Shown: positions 24,766-34,633, counted from the stretch's first letter. The stretch: 64,000 bases of DNA from an uncultured Lachnospiraceae bacterium (GCA_900317555.1 ONHF01000011.1:20650-84649), one strand, 5' to 3'. Numbers and translations are program-made. The notes: generated from the sequence alone by a model not told the origin.

Positions 24766-26592
24766 CTATCTGCTTTTTCCGCGGATCAGCCCGGCATCTC
24801 TCAGATACCGGCAGGGCTTTTGCGTATAAGAGATATACAGCTCGTCCTCGGCCCTTGTCACAGCCACATAAAAGAGCCGCCGCTCTTCCTCGAGCTCTTC
24901 CTGCGTCCGCCCGCCTTCCGGCGAAAGGTCGGCCGAAAGGATGTAGACTTTCTTCCACTGCATGCCTTTGGCGCCGTGAAATGTCGTGAAAAACACGCCC
25001 CGCTCTCCGCCTGTCTCTCGCAGGCTTTCCCGGAAATCCCGCACTTTCCGGTCAAACTCCGGAAAGTCCTTCGTTCCCGCGGCAAGCTTTCGGAGCAGGT
25101 CAAATTCCATCTGAAAATAATCTTTGTCCTGATGCAGAAACTCCGCGTGCTCCTGCAGATAGTCGTAGTAATCCATTCCGTACTGCATGTAACTTAAAAG
25201 CCGCGGCGGGTCCATCCCCGCCATCTCGTTAAAGTCCTCGTACATGCTGTCCAGATTATCGAGAATGCTGCGGCGCCTGTATGCCTTGTCGGCCGTCTGT
25301 AAGCAGGCGCTGTAAACCGCGCGCCGGTTCATCCCGGACCGAATGAGGGAAGGGCTGATATACCTTGTCGGCCGGTTGATTACGCGCCGCAGCGCGTACA
25401 TATCGTCCGGGTTCTGAGACAAACGATAATAGCTGACAATATCACGGTAGACCTGCCCTTTTGCAACGTCCGGAAATGCTTCGCCGATTTCCAAAGGAAT
25501 TTCCTTTTCGCGGCAAAACAGCGCCGGCAGCATCCCCGTCCTCCGCGTCCTGTACAATACAGCGATGTCCTCCGCGGTAACCCCTGCCGACAGGTCCTTT
25601 CGCAGCTCGGTCCGCAGGGCGATCGCCTGATGCAGCTGATCGCTCTCCTGAACGACGCGGATGAGGGCGCTTCCTTCTCTTTGCGGCCGGAACTTTTTCG
25701 GATAGCGCAGATGATTTCTGCGGATCAGATGATCTGCCGTTTCTACAATCCCGGGGAGGCTCCTGTAATTGACGCCGAGCGTGATTTTTACGCAGTCGGG
25801 ATACCGCTTTTCAAATCCTTTGAAAACCTGAGGATCTGCGTCCCGGAAGCCGTAAATCGACTGGTCATCGTCTCCGACGACGCAGATGTTACGGTGATTT
25901 GCGGCAAGCAGGTAAAAAAGCTGCGCCTGCAGCTTTCCCGTGTCCTGAAACTCGTCGATCAGACAGTAGTCGAAGCGGTCCTGCCATTGTTTTCTCGTCG
26001 TCTCTTCCCGCGAAAGCACCCGGTACGCCATCATGACAAGATCGTCGTAGTCGATCTCCTTCCGCTCGTATTTGCGTTTCTTGTACGCCTTGAAAATTTC
26101 AACGACCGCTTCTTCCTGATCCGGTTTCTCCCCGAAAAAGTCTGCTGCAGCGCAGCGGCTGAGCCTGTTCATCAGATCCGTGACCGCCTGCGGATCACCG
26201 CCATCCAGCAGTTCGCCGTAGGTGCCGCTGTATCTGGTCCGGATTTCCTTCAAAAAGGCAAACAGCTCTTCCTGCGGAAAAAACTTCAGTTTTTCGCGTC
26301 CGTACCGTTCGCCGAGTATCTGATAGCATAACGAATGGATCGTGCAGAAAACCGGGCTTTTCCCTTCATAGTGCGCCGCGTACCGGCTCTTCATCTCCAG
26401 CGCCGCGTTTCTGGAGAACGTGACAGCAAGGATCCGCGCCGGAGAGACGCCGCGCGCGCAGAGCGCGTGAATCCGTTCCAGCAGGACGGTTGTCTTGCCG
26501 CTCCCCGCGCAGGCCAGGATCATGACCGGACCGTCCAGCTGCTGCACGGCTTTCATCTGCCCGGGATCCAGCGCGGCATATATCTGTTTCAT
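24766..26592 (-). CDS. UvrD/Rep-type ATP-dependent DNA helicase
   Basis: The 608-residue SF1A helicase has motif I ACAGSGKTTVLLERI, motif II CLIDEFQDT, motif III VVGDDDQSIYGFRDA, motif IV near VNYRSLPGIVETA, and the C-terminal FFTTFHGAKGMQWKKVYI and RRLFYVAVTRAEDELYIS. It is shorter than PcrA/UvrD (~720), mainly through a small 2B subdomain and no C-terminal extension. It probably works in DNA repair or recombination. Its ATG overlaps the stop of the penicillin-binding protein by 4 bases, so the two are co-expressed, although no functional link is known. Confidence 0.9.
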   Translation of the reverse strand: MKQIYAALDPGQMKAVQQLDGPVMILACAGSGKTTVLLERIHALCARGVSPARILAVTFSRNAALEMKSRYAAHYEGKSPVFCTIHSLCYQILGERYGREKLKFFPQEELFAFLKEIRTRYSGTYGELLDGGDPQAVTDLMNRLSRCAAADFFGEKPDQEEAVVEIFKAYKKRKYERKEIDYDDLVMMAYRVLSREETTRKQWQDRFDYCLIDEFQDTGKLQAQLFYLLAANHRNICVVGDDDQSIYGFRDADPQVFKGFEKRYPDCVKITLGVNYRSLPGIVETADHLIRRNHLRYPKKFRPQREGSALIRVVQESDQLHQAIALRTELRKDLSAGVTAEDIAVLYRTRRTGMLPALFCREKEIPLEIGEAFPDVAKGQVYRDIVSYYRLSQNPDDMYALRRVINRPTRYISPSLIRSGMNRRAVYSACLQTADKAYRRRSILDNLDSMYEDFNEMAGMDPPRLLSYMQYGMDYYDYLQEHAEFLHQDKDYFQMEFDLLRKLAAGTKDFPEFDRKVRDFRESLRETGGERGVFFTTFHGAKGMQWKKVYILSADLSPEGGRTQEELEEERRLFYVAVTRAEDELYISYTQKPCRYLRDAGLIRGKSR

Positions 26593-29500
26593 TGATTTTC
26601 AATTCCCTGTAAAACTGCCTGTGCGGCCGCACCGGCGCTGTCCAGCTGTCCGTTCTGGGCGCCTGCTCCCTGCGCCGGCGAAGCGGCTGCCCCGCCTGCG
26701 GACCCGTCCGCGGAGCCTGCGCTCCCCTGCGCTGCAGCGCCATCACCCGCGCCGCCCGCAGTGCCGTCACCCGCAGTTCCCGTGCCTTCCGCACCGTCCT
26801 GCCCTTCCGAGGCCGCTGAGCTTCCGGTACCTGCCGCGGCTTCCGCCTGCGCCCTGGCAAGCGCTTCGTTATAAGCCGCTTCTGCCGCAGTCTGCTGCTG
26901 CACTGCGGCCGTATAATTGAGGTTCGCCGTATCGAGCGCGCTCTGCGCGGCTGCCACTGCGTTCTCGTCGCCGGAGGCCTGCGCCGCGCTCAGAGCGTTC
27001 TGCGCCTGTGAAAGGATCTCGCCGGCCTGTGTCAGCGTCGTATTTGCCGAATCCAGTGCCGCCTTCGCATCCGCGGTCGCCGCGGCCAGCTTCTGCGCCG
27101 CGATCTCATCCGCGTGATAGGACTCATTGCAGTATTCTACAGGCACGGTCCCCTCGGCAAAATAATCCGTTACAAGATGCGCGTCGCAAAGTCCCTCCAC
27201 GGGAAGCTTTCCGGAAACGCCGCAGACCGTCGCCTGCGTAATGCCGGACGGCATCTTGAAGGAAGAGGATGCCATACCCTCATGCACGCGTTCCATCACC
27301 GCATGCCAGAGCTTTTTGGCAATCCCCGACTCCGACCCAACAAGATCCGTGTCCACGTCGTAGCCTGCCCAGGTCGTGCAGGTATAATAATTGCTGTAGC
27401 CCGAAAACCAGACGTCGTGTTCGTTCGAGGTCGTGCCTGTTTTGCCGGCTACCGGAGTCTCGGAAATCTGACACGCGGTTCCTGTCCCGGACTTGACGAC
27501 GTCTTCCATCGCCGATGTCAGAAGCCAGGCCGTCGTCTCCTTGAGCACCTGCCGCTCCTGCCGGCTCTGTGACACGTCCAGAATCACGTTTCCGTCATGG
27601 TCCGTCACTTTGGTATAAAGCTTCGGCTCGATATATTTGCCTCCATCCGCGATCGAAGCGTAGGCCGCGTTCAGCTCGATGTTCTTGACGCCTTTGGTCA
27701 GGCCGCCCAGTGCCATCGTCTGCTGGATATCCGAATACACTTTGCCGTCAATGGTTTCCTTGTCCACAATCGTCGTGAAGCCGAACTTCTGCAGATACTC
27801 GTAGCCGAGCTGCGGCGTGATATCCGTCAGCGTCTTGACCGCGATAATGTTCATCGAGTTCATGATCGCGGTCCGGATCGTGGTATCGCCTCTGTACGAT
27901 TCGCCGTACCAGTTGCGCACCGGCGTCCCGTCGGAATAATTGTATGGTTCGTCTTTGTAGACGGTCGCAAGTGTTTTGCCGCCGGCGTCAAGTGCCGGCG
28001 CGTAAGTCGAAACAATCTTGAACGTGGATCCCGGCTGCCGGAGCGTTGCGGTCGCGCGGTTGAGCGTTCTGCTCGCGGTCTTGGTTCCGCGCCCTCCGAC
28101 AACCGCGAGCACATTGCCGGTTTTCTGATCTTCAATTGTCAGCGAAATCTGCGGCTGCGCGGTGAGCGTCACCTTATCCGCTTCGAGCTTTCCGCCCTTT
28201 GCGAGCATCGCCTGCTTGTACTGCTCTGCCACCTGTTTTGCCGCGTCCTGATCGCTGAACAGAAGGCTCGTGCCGACACCGTTTTCCTTCATCCAGGCGA
28301 GCATCATCTCCGTCGAATAATTGCTCGTCGAACCGTCATCGTTCGTGATGCTCAGCTGATAATTCAGATACCAGCGGGTCCCGTTCGGATAATTGGCCTC
28401 ATTGTTCGCCTCTTCGTCCGCGATCTTCTGGATTTTCTGATTCTGCGTCGAATAGATATTCAGGCCGCCGGTGTACAGAAGGATCTGCGCCTGCGTGTCC
28501 GTATACCCCGCGACGTCGACAAGATCCGCAAGCAGCTGGTCCGTCAGCGCGTCGACGAAATACGAATTGACACTCGCCGTGCTCGTGCTGTTGTGCTCGC
28601 TGATTCTCGCGTAAACGTCATCCGCCATCGCCTCGTCATACTGCGCCTTCGTGATCCAGTTCTGGTCCAGCATGTCGTCCAGCACTACTTTTCTTCTCTT
28701 CTTGTTCGCTTCCGGATTGATAATCGGATCGTACCGGGACGGATTCTGCGTAATTCCCGCCAAAACAGCACACTCCGAAAGCGTCAGATCACTGACCGGC
28801 TTTCCGAAATACGTCTGCGAAGCCGCCTGCACGCCCAGCGTATTGTGCCCGAGGTTGATGATATTCAGATAATTGATCATGATATCATCCTTGGACATGC
28901 GCCTTTCCAGCTGTACGGCAAGGTACTGCTCCTGGAGCTTGCGGATCACGGTCTGCTTCTTCGTTTCCTCCGTGAAATTCGTGAAAACACTGTTCTTGAT
29001 CAGCTGCTGGGTAATCGTGGACGCGCCCTGCGAAAAGTTGCCTGTCGTTATTCCTTTCCAGCCCGCGCGTATAATGCCGACGACATCCACGCCGTGATGC
29101 TTGTAGAATCTGGCATCCTCGACCGCGACAAATGCGTGCTGCAGATTCTTCGGAACCATATCCAGCGTAACCGGAATGCGGTTGGAATCGGCGGCGACGA
29201 GCTTCGCGGTCTGTTTGCCCTCATCGTCATAGACAAAAGTCGCGTACCCGGACGGCGTAACGTCGATCTTGGAGATGTCCGGCGCGTCTTTCAGAATACT
29301 GGTGTACAGACGGATTCCGAGATACCCGCCCGCGACAAGAAGCAGCAGAAAAACAGTAAGGAGAACCTTCCCCACGACACGCGCAAAGAGGCTTCTTCTT
29401 TTCTTCGGACGGCGGCTTTTCTTCTGCCGCGCCCCGCTGCTGCGCTGTGCTCCCTCAGAATATCTGCCGCGTCCGTCTGCCCTGCGGCTGCTGCGGCGGC

Positions 29501-29834
29501 GCTCCCGGATCACCGGCGCATCGTCAAGGTCGTCATCATAAACGCCGCGGCGGGCGTCACCGGAATACCCGTAGCGGTCATCATACGCGGGTTCATCCGT
29601 GTCCGCGTATTCGCCATCGTATGCTCCGCGGTCCTGCTCCGCGTATCCGGCTTCATACAGACTCCCGTCCGTATCCGCATATCCGCCACCATATGCTCCG
29701 CGGTCCTGACCGGAATATCCGTCCTCATACAGACTCCCGTCCTGAACGGCATACCCGTCATCATATCTTCCGTTGTCTCCGCCTTTATACGCACCTTCGG
29801 AATATCTGTTGTATTCGTTCCGTCTTCTGCTCAA
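26589..29834 (-). CDS. Class A penicillin-binding protein (PBP1A-like)
   Basis: This bifunctional peptidoglycan glycosyltransferase/transpeptidase has 1081 residues. The N-terminal cytoplasmic region of about 150 residues is rich in Tyr, Asp and Gly with a 24-residue tandem repeat, followed by basic Arg/Lys runs and one membrane helix (VGKVLLTVFLLLLVAGGYLG). The GT51 domain has VEDARFYKHHGVD and STITQQLIKN. The transpeptidase domain has the catalytic Ser in RQPGSTFK, then KTGTTSNEHD. The C-terminal ~170 residues are Ala/Gly-rich, with a coiled-coil-like stretch. The start is a TTG after GAGGT. It is followed by the helicase gene. Confidence 0.93.
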   Translation of the reverse strand: MSRRRNEYNRYSEGAYKGGDNGRYDDGYAVQDGSLYEDGYSGQDRGAYGGGYADTDGSLYEAGYAEQDRGAYDGEYADTDEPAYDDRYGYSGDARRGVYDDDLDDAPVIRERRRSSRRADGRGRYSEGAQRSSGARQKKSRRPKKRRSLFARVVGKVLLTVFLLLLVAGGYLGIRLYTSILKDAPDISKIDVTPSGYATFVYDDEGKQTAKLVAADSNRIPVTLDMVPKNLQHAFVAVEDARFYKHHGVDVVGIIRAGWKGITTGNFSQGASTITQQLIKNSVFTNFTEETKKQTVIRKLQEQYLAVQLERRMSKDDIMINYLNIINLGHNTLGVQAASQTYFGKPVSDLTLSECAVLAGITQNPSRYDPIINPEANKKRRKVVLDDMLDQNWITKAQYDEAMADDVYARISEHNSTSTASVNSYFVDALTDQLLADLVDVAGYTDTQAQILLYTGGLNIYSTQNQKIQKIADEEANNEANYPNGTRWYLNYQLSITNDDGSTSNYSTEMMLAWMKENGVGTSLLFSDQDAAKQVAEQYKQAMLAKGGKLEADKVTLTAQPQISLTIEDQKTGNVLAVVGGRGTKTASRTLNRATATLRQPGSTFKIVSTYAPALDAGGKTLATVYKDEPYNYSDGTPVRNWYGESYRGDTTIRTAIMNSMNIIAVKTLTDITPQLGYEYLQKFGFTTIVDKETIDGKVYSDIQQTMALGGLTKGVKNIELNAAYASIADGGKYIEPKLYTKVTDHDGNVILDVSQSRQERQVLKETTAWLLTSAMEDVVKSGTGTACQISETPVAGKTGTTSNEHDVWFSGYSNYYTCTTWAGYDVDTDLVGSESGIAKKLWHAVMERVHEGMASSSFKMPSGITQATVCGVSGKLPVEGLCDAHLVTDYFAEGTVPVEYCNESYHADEIAAQKLAAATADAKAALDSANTTLTQAGEILSQAQNALSAAQASGDENAVAAAQSALDTANLNYTAAVQQQTAAEAAYNEALARAQAEAAAGTGSSAASEGQDGAEGTGTAGDGTAGGAGDGAAAQGSAGSADGSAGGAAASPAQGAGAQNGQLDSAGAAAQAVLQGIENQ
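29596..29739. repeat. Two 72-bp tandem repeats in the PBP coding region
   Basis: Units at 29596-29667 and 29668-29739 are near-identical, with a partial third unit after 29740. They encode two 24-residue repeats of the type DGSLYEDGYSGQDRGAYGGG in the cytoplasmic N-terminus of the PBP. Copy number could change by slippage. Confidence 0.75.
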
Positions 29835-29903
29835 ATGTTTACCTCAGATCAAGTGCTGTAAATTACCACACTGTTAACTAACAACTATATCATATCCTGC
29901 GGA

Positions 29904-29956
29904 AAACAACAAAAGGCACCATGTCCGGCAGGGAAAGCCCGCCGGACATGGTGCCT
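29904..29956 (-). terminator. Terminator after the CutA-like gene
   Basis: A perfect 16-bp stem pairs AGGCACCATGTCCGGC with GCCGGACATGGTGCCT around an 11-base loop. In the minus direction it ends in TTTTGTTGTTTT. It isolates the PBP transcript from the upstream gene. Confidence 0.85.
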
Positions 29957-29998
29957 GATCATCTGGAATCTATGCGGTTTTCCGGTCATTTCCGGCAC

Positions 29999-30355
29999 TT
30001 ACCCGCGTTTCTTCTTCCCGTCGCAGCTGACATGCCTGTCCACAAAGCTGTAATATCCGACCGAAGTGTCCCGCAGCTCCGTTACCGTTGTCACGGGATC
30101 GATCACCCTGTTGCGCGCATTCGCGATTTCCACAACCTTTCCCGCGAGCGACAGCTTGGTCCGCATCGTGATCTCGCAGCGCTTCAGCACCGTAATGCCG
30201 CCCTCGTTATAGACGTTCTTGACCGCAAGATCGACATTGGAAATACGCGCGTCCGCAATCAGATTCAGTCCGAAAAGCTCGGTCAGAATTTCCGTCGCGT
30301 TCTCTCTTGAAAACGTCAGTGTCTGAATTTCACAGATTCTTGAACCCTCGTCCAT
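29999..30355 (-). CDS. CutA-like small protein (tentative)
   Basis: This is a 118-residue soluble protein. The pattern LNLIADARISNVDLAVKNVY, then EGGITVLKRCEITMRTK and VTTVTELRDTSVGYYSFVDRHV follows the order of motifs in CutA proteins (the ACVN-type strand, the ExxxxxKT strand and the C-terminal YxxWIxxH-like end). The usual HPYExPEI segment is missing or altered. CutA proteins are trimers linked to divalent-metal tolerance. The match is by eye and the sequence is divergent, so this may be a related ferredoxin-like family. A GGGGGAACGACAT ribosome binding site supports the start. Confidence 0.45.
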   Translation of the reverse strand: MDEGSRICEIQTLTFSRENATEILTELFGLNLIADARISNVDLAVKNVYNEGGITVLKRCEITMRTKLSLAGKVVEIANARNRVIDPVTTVTELRDTSVGYYSFVDRHVSCDGKKKRG

Positions 30356-30433
30356 ATGTCGTTCCCCCTGATCATTTTGTTGTTAAAGGTCCGTGCCCCT
30401 GTTTATTATATCAAATATCCGCGGGGTTCCATA

Positions 30434-30442
30434 TGCTATAAT
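30434..30442 (+). promoter_or_regulatory. Extended -10 promoter of the NusG domain II gene
   Basis: TGCTATAAT is a consensus extended -10 element 33 bases upstream of the start codon. No good -35 is present, as is common for extended -10 promoters. Confidence 0.5.
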
Positions 30443-30475
30443 CAGGTAAAAACATTGCGAAGGTCCTGTTTTGAT

Positions 30476-30832
30476 ATGAAGAAAAAGATACTGAAAAAAA
30501 ATGACAGAATACTGATCATCATCATGCTCGCACTGCTTGCCGGCATCCTGATTTACCGCGCGGCCGCAGGAAAAGACAGCGGTTATCAGGTCGTCATCTA
30601 TGTCGGCAACGAAGTTTACGGAACATACTCCATAAGTGACGATCAGGATATCCGTATTGAGCAGAACGGATTCACGAATGTCGTCCGGATCAAGGACAAG
30701 GCAGTCTGGATGGAAGAATCCGACTGCCCGAACCAGCTCTGCATCTATCAGGGTAAGGTGACACAGCCGGGCATCCCGATTGTCTGTCTCCCGCACGGCA
30801 TTACCGTTGATGTGGTCGGAAAGAACAAATAA
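30476..30832 (+). CDS. NusG domain II-containing membrane-anchored protein
   Basis: The 118-residue protein has a basic N-terminus (KKKILKKNDR), one membrane helix (ILIIIMLALLAGILIY) and an extracellular domain. That domain includes NVVRIKDKAVWMEESDCPNQ and PIVCLPHGITVDVVG, the signature of stand-alone NusG domain II proteins of Firmicutes, with its conserved Cys residues. Such proteins are often found near Gx transporters or respiratory (Rnf-like) genes and their function is unknown. Here it is a single gene between a promoter and a terminator. Confidence 0.85.
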   Translation: MKKKILKKNDRILIIIMLALLAGILIYRAAAGKDSGYQVVIYVGNEVYGTYSISDDQDIRIEQNGFTNVVRIKDKAVWMEESDCPNQLCIYQGKVTQPGIPIVCLPHGITVDVVGKNK

Positions 30833-30849
30833 GAGGCGTTTTCACTCCT

Positions 30850-30910
30850 AAAAAAAGAAAGCTGCGCTCCGGTGACTGCCGTCACCAAAGCTGCAGCTTC
30901 CTTTTTGTTT
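30850..30910. terminator. Bidirectional terminator between the NusG-II gene and the PFP gene
   Basis: An outer AAGCTGC/GCAGCTT helix and an inner GGTGAC/GTCACC helix form a long stem. It is flanked by CTTTTTGTTTTT on the plus side and by TTTCTTTTTTT on the minus side. Confidence 0.8.
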
Positions 30911-30981
30911 TTCAATAGAGAAGTCCGTCTGACCTGTGCAGATCCCGTATTCTCTTCAACACCCCTGCATCCGGAAGGGGA

Positions 30982-32640
30982 TCAGCCCTTTTCCAGAGCC
31001 AGCGTTCTCGTTGTGATGTCGCAGACATCCGAAGGTCCGTAATACTGGATCGCACCCGGATATGTGTAGCAGGTGTGCGCGGCCCATTCCGCACGGTGCG
31101 CTTCGAAATACTTGAACGGCTTTCCTTCAAGATCCACGAGAGCTTTGCGGATCACAGGCTTGTCCTGTCCGTTTCTGCGCTCCATGTTCATCATCTTCGT
31201 AATCGGCATACCGCCTGCAACCCATTCTTCGGCGGGTCTGTTCAGGTGCGATACTTTGGAAAGATATCCGGTATAACCATACTGAATCAGCATGAACGCG
31301 TTATAACCGAGGCTGTAGCAGTAATCCGCGTCAAAGTTCGACGGGAACGCGCATCTTCCTTCATAGCCGAAGAAATGGAACTGCGTGCTGAACTTCCCGG
31401 TGTAAGTGCCGGCTTTGCGACGCTCTTCCAGTTTGTTCTTAACCAGCTCCGCGAACAGCTTCTCGGACTCGATCAGGGATACCTGCACATTGCCGTGCGG
31501 ATCTCTTTCAAGGAACAGCTGCTTCTGGATCATCTCCGGCAGAATGTCAAATACCTTGAAGGATTCCTCTGTCAGTCCCTTGCGGATATATTCTTTCTTA
31601 TCTTCCCACGAAGGAAGCGCGTTGAACTCTTCGGTCTTTGATCCCGCGAGCATCTCGCTGATTTCACGGATCAGTACACCGAACTCCGGAACGAACTCTA
31701 CAATGCCTTCCGGAATAATGACGACGCCGAAATTGCCTTCGGTCTTCGATCTTTTCTCTACGGAATCCGCAATCTGGTCCGCAATCTGCGACAGGGAAAG
31801 CTTCTTCTCTGCCACTTCTTCGCCGATCAGACATACGTTCGGCTGCGTCTCAAGAGCGCACTCGAGTGCCACATGTGAAGCGCTGCGGCCCATGACCTTT
31901 ACGAAATGCCAGTATTTCTTCGCGGAATTCGCGTCTCTTTCGATATTGCCGATCAGCTCGGAATAGGTCTTCGTCGCCGTGTCAAAACCGAACGAGCAGT
32001 CAATGTCGTCATTCTTCAGATCGCCGTCGATCGTCTTCGGGCAGCCGATGACCTGCACGCCGGTGTTGTTCGCTGCGAAATACTCCGCCAGCACCGCCGC
32101 GTTCGTGTTGGAATCGTCGCCGCCGATAATTACCACAGCGGTCAGGCCGTGCTTCTTCGCCGTAGCTGCCGCCGCTTCGAACTGTTCTTTTGTCTCGATC
32201 TTCGTTCTGCCGGAGCCGATGATGTCAAAGCCGCCGGTATTACGGTACGCGTCAATGAACTCGTCCGTAAATTCCACATAGTCGTCATCCACAAGACCGC
32301 TCGGGCCGCCCTTGAAGCCGAGAAGAACATTGTCCTTGTCTGTCGCCTTCAGCGCGTCATACAGGCCGCTGATGACATTGTGGCCGCCGGGCGCCTGCCC
32401 GCCGGAGAGAATAACGCCGACGACCTGTCTCTTCGCCGCGGAGGTGTTTTGCCCCTTCTCGAAGATGATTTCCCGCTTGCCGTAAGTATTCGGGAACAGT
32501 TCTCTGATCTTGTCCTGATCCGATACGCTGGCGGTCTCTTCGCCTTCCTTTACGCAGATATCGGAAATGCCGTGACGCAGCATTCCGGGTAGCTTGGGCT
32601 GATACTTCAGTCTTTCTTTCTGAAGCGGAGAAATTTCCAT
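30982..32640 (-). CDS. Pyrophosphate-dependent 6-phosphofructokinase
   Basis: This enzyme phosphorylates fructose 6-phosphate with PPi instead of ATP, reversibly. The protein has 552 residues, the length of the long PPi-PFK subfamily. Motifs are [20 protein letters not shown] (phosphate-binding), [26 protein letters not shown] (an acidic pair where ATP enzymes carry Gly), KTIDGDLKN and [17 protein letters not shown]. The start follows GGAAGGAGCAAAC. PPi-PFK is common in anaerobic Clostridia that save ATP in glycolysis. Confidence 0.93.
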   Translation of the reverse strand: MEISPLQKERLKYQPKLPGMLRHGISDICVKEGEETASVSDQDKIRELFPNTYGKREIIFEKGQNTSAAKRQVVGVILSGGQAPGGHNVISGLYDALKATDKDNVLLGFKGGPSGLVDDDYVEFTDEFIDAYRNTGGFDIIGSGRTKIETKEQFEAAAATAKKHGLTAVVIIGGDDSNTNAAVLAEYFAANNTGVQVIGCPKTIDGDLKNDDIDCSFGFDTATKTYSELIGNIERDANSAKKYWHFVKVMGRSASHVALECALETQPNVCLIGEEVAEKKLSLSQIADQIADSVEKRSKTEGNFGVVIIPEGIVEFVPEFGVLIREISEMLAGSKTEEFNALPSWEDKKEYIRKGLTEESFKVFDILPEMIQKQLFLERDPHGNVQVSLIESEKLFAELVKNKLEERRKAGTYTGKFSTQFHFFGYEGRCAFPSNFDADYCYSLGYNAFMLIQYGYTGYLSKVSHLNRPAEEWVAGGMPITKMMNMERRNGQDKPVIRKALVDLEGKPFKYFEAHRAEWAAHTCYTYPGAIQYYGPSDVCDITTRTLALEKG

Positions 32641-32810
32641 ATGTTTGCTCCTTCCATAACTTTGTTTTCAGGGCGCGGCTTCCCGCCGTCGCTGGTTATC
32701 ATACAGGCCCTTCCCGCAGTTTCCGCCGCGGGAAAGGCCTTGTAAAGGCTGCGCATCCTAACGACACACAGCCTCTACGCATATGAACAAGATATTCAGT
32801 TCAAAACAAA

Positions 32811-33830
32811 TCAGAACTTACCCTGCTGCGCCGCAAGAGCTACGGAAACAGCGGTGGAAACTGTCATGCCGACCATCGGGTTGTTGCCGGCACCGATCAG
32901 ACCCATCATTTCAACGTGCGCGGGAACCGAAGAAGAACCTGCGAACTGCGCGTCGGAATGCATACGGCCGAGTGTATCCGTGAAGCCATAGGATGCAGGG
33001 CCTGCAGCCATGTTATCGGGATGAAGCGTACGGCCTGTGCCGCCGCCGGAAGCAACGGAGAAATACTTCTTGCCGGCTTCGAGTCTTTCCTTCTTGTATG
33101 TGCCCGCAACCGGATGCTGGAATCTTGTCGGGTTCGTGGAGTTGCCTGTGATGGAGATATCAACATTCTCCTTCCACATGATCGCAACGCCTTCCTGTAC
33201 ATCGTCAGCGCCGTAGCAGTTTACAAGAGCACGCGGGCTTGTGGGATCCTTGGAATAGCAGGTTCTCGAAAGTTCCTTCAGCTCGCCGGTCTTGTAATCA
33301 TACTCGGTTTCAACATAAGTGAAGCCGTTGACACGGGAAATGATCTTCGCCGCGTCCTTGCCAAGGCCGTTCAGAATGACACGCAGCTTCTTGGTGCGGA
33401 CTTTGTTCGCCTTCTCCGCGATACCGATCGCGCCTTCCGCAGCCGCGAAAGATTCATGACCCGCAAGGAACGCGAAGCACTCTGTATCCTCTTCGAGCAG
33501 CATCTTGCCGAGGTTGCCGTGGCCCAGACCTACCTTGCGGCGGTCAGCGACGGAACCGGGGATGCAGAAAGACTGCAGTCCTTCGCCGATTGCGGCAGCC
33601 GCTTCCGGTGCTGTACGGCAGTTCTTCTTGATCGCGATCGCGGCGCCTACCGTGTAAGCCCACTTTGCGTTTTCAAAACAGATCGGCTGAATGCCTTCTA
33701 CAAGATGATAAACATCAAGGCCCGCAGCTTCTGTGATCTCCTTGCACTCTTCAATGGATTTGATGCCGTACTTGTTCAGGCAGGCAAGGATCTGGGGCTC
33801 TCTTCTTTCATATGATTCAAATAATGACAT
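32811..33830 (-). CDS. GGGtGRT protein
   Basis: The 339-residue protein carries the family-naming motif SGGGTGRTLHPDNMAAGPAS near residue 265, followed by a Gly/Ala-rich C-terminus (GLIGAGNNPMVGMTVSTAVS). GHGNLGKMLLEEDTECFAFL and several Cys residues (LACL, EECK, PICF, KKNC, SFCI) are also seen. This family is widespread in strict anaerobes and nearly always next to the NifU-like scaffold gene, as here (20-base gap, same strand). Its biochemistry is unknown; a role in an Fe-S or metal-cofactor process is inferred from that pairing. Confidence 0.9.
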   Translation of the reverse strand: MSLFESYERREPQILACLNKYGIKSIEECKEITEAAGLDVYHLVEGIQPICFENAKWAYTVGAAIAIKKNCRTAPEAAAAIGEGLQSFCIPGSVADRRKVGLGHGNLGKMLLEEDTECFAFLAGHESFAAAEGAIGIAEKANKVRTKKLRVILNGLGKDAAKIISRVNGFTYVETEYDYKTGELKELSRTCYSKDPTSPRALVNCYGADDVQEGVAIMWKENVDISITGNSTNPTRFQHPVAGTYKKERLEAGKKYFSVASGGGTGRTLHPDNMAAGPASYGFTDTLGRMHSDAQFAGSSSVPAHVEMMGLIGAGNNPMVGMTVSTAVSVALAAQQGKF

Positions 33831-33850
33831 CTTCTTAGTCCTCCTCTACC

Positions 33851-34543
33851 TTACTCTTTTCTCGGATCGATTTCCTTTACAGCATCCTGTACGCGGCCGT
33901 ACTTGCCGGAAGCCTTCTCGAACGCGGTATTCGCGTCATCACCGGCCTTGATGAAATCCATCATCTTGCCGAAGTTGACATATCTGTATCCGATGATCTC
34001 ATCGTTCTCGTCGAGACAGATCTTTGTGATATAGCCGTCGGTCAGCTCAAGATAACGGGGTCCCTTCGCGAGTGTGCCGTAGGTTGTGCCGATCATCGAA
34101 CGTGTGCCCTTGCCGAGGTCTTCAAGGCCGGCGCCGATCTGCAGGCCGTCTTCGGAGAACGCGGACTGAGAACGGCCGTAAGCGATCTGCAGGAACAGCT
34201 CTCTCATGGCAGTGTTGATGGCGTCGCAGACAAGGTCTGTGTTCAGTGCTTCCAGAACAGTCAGTCCGGGAAGAATTTCCGCGGCCATGGCAGCGGAATG
34301 CGTCATGCCCGAGCAGCCGATTGTCTCAACCAGAGCTTCCTGAATGACACCTTCCTTGATGTTCAGGGACAGCTTGCAGGCACCCTGCTGGGGAGCGCAC
34401 CAGCCGACACCGTGTGTATAGCCGGAAATGTCCTTGACTTCTCTTGACTTAACCCACTTAGCCTCTTCCGGAATGGGAGCAGCGCCATGGTGTACGCCCT
34501 GGTGAACGACGCACATGTCTTGTACTTCCTTTGAGTAAACCAT
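33851..34543 (-). CDS. Fe-S cluster assembly scaffold-like protein (NifU-type) paired with GGGtGRT
   Basis: The 230-residue protein has a NifU/IscU-like core: GACKLSLNIKEGVIQEALVETIGCSGMTHSAA contains Cys in a GC(S/A) context. Other Cys residues lie in MCVV, GWCAPQQGAC and LVCDAI. It is longer than IscU (~130), with an extended C-terminal region (RYLELTDGYITKICLDENDE). The ATG follows GGAGAACTTTT. It is first in a two-gene unit with the GGGtGRT gene, under a good promoter at 34634-34663. Scaffold function is inferred from family resemblance. Confidence 0.85.
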   Translation of the reverse strand: MVYSKEVQDMCVVHQGVHHGAAPIPEEAKWVKSREVKDISGYTHGVGWCAPQQGACKLSLNIKEGVIQEALVETIGCSGMTHSAAMAAEILPGLTVLEALNTDLVCDAINTAMRELFLQIAYGRSQSAFSEDGLQIGAGLEDLGKGTRSMIGTTYGTLAKGPRYLELTDGYITKICLDENDEIIGYRYVNFGKMMDFIKAGDDANTAFEKASGKYGRVQDAVKEIDPRKE

Positions 34544-34633
34544 AAAAGTTCTCCTTCCTTGAAAAACGCGCAAAACATGGCGGTCCGGATGTCTCCATCT
34601 GAACCGTCATTTTTTTAACACACTTCTTTAGGG

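Noticed and set aside
27597-29861. A 754-codon open frame on the plus strand
   Set aside because: It is antisense to the penicillin-binding protein, which has full catalytic motifs. The open frame follows from codon bias and has no ribosome binding site or recognisable domain.
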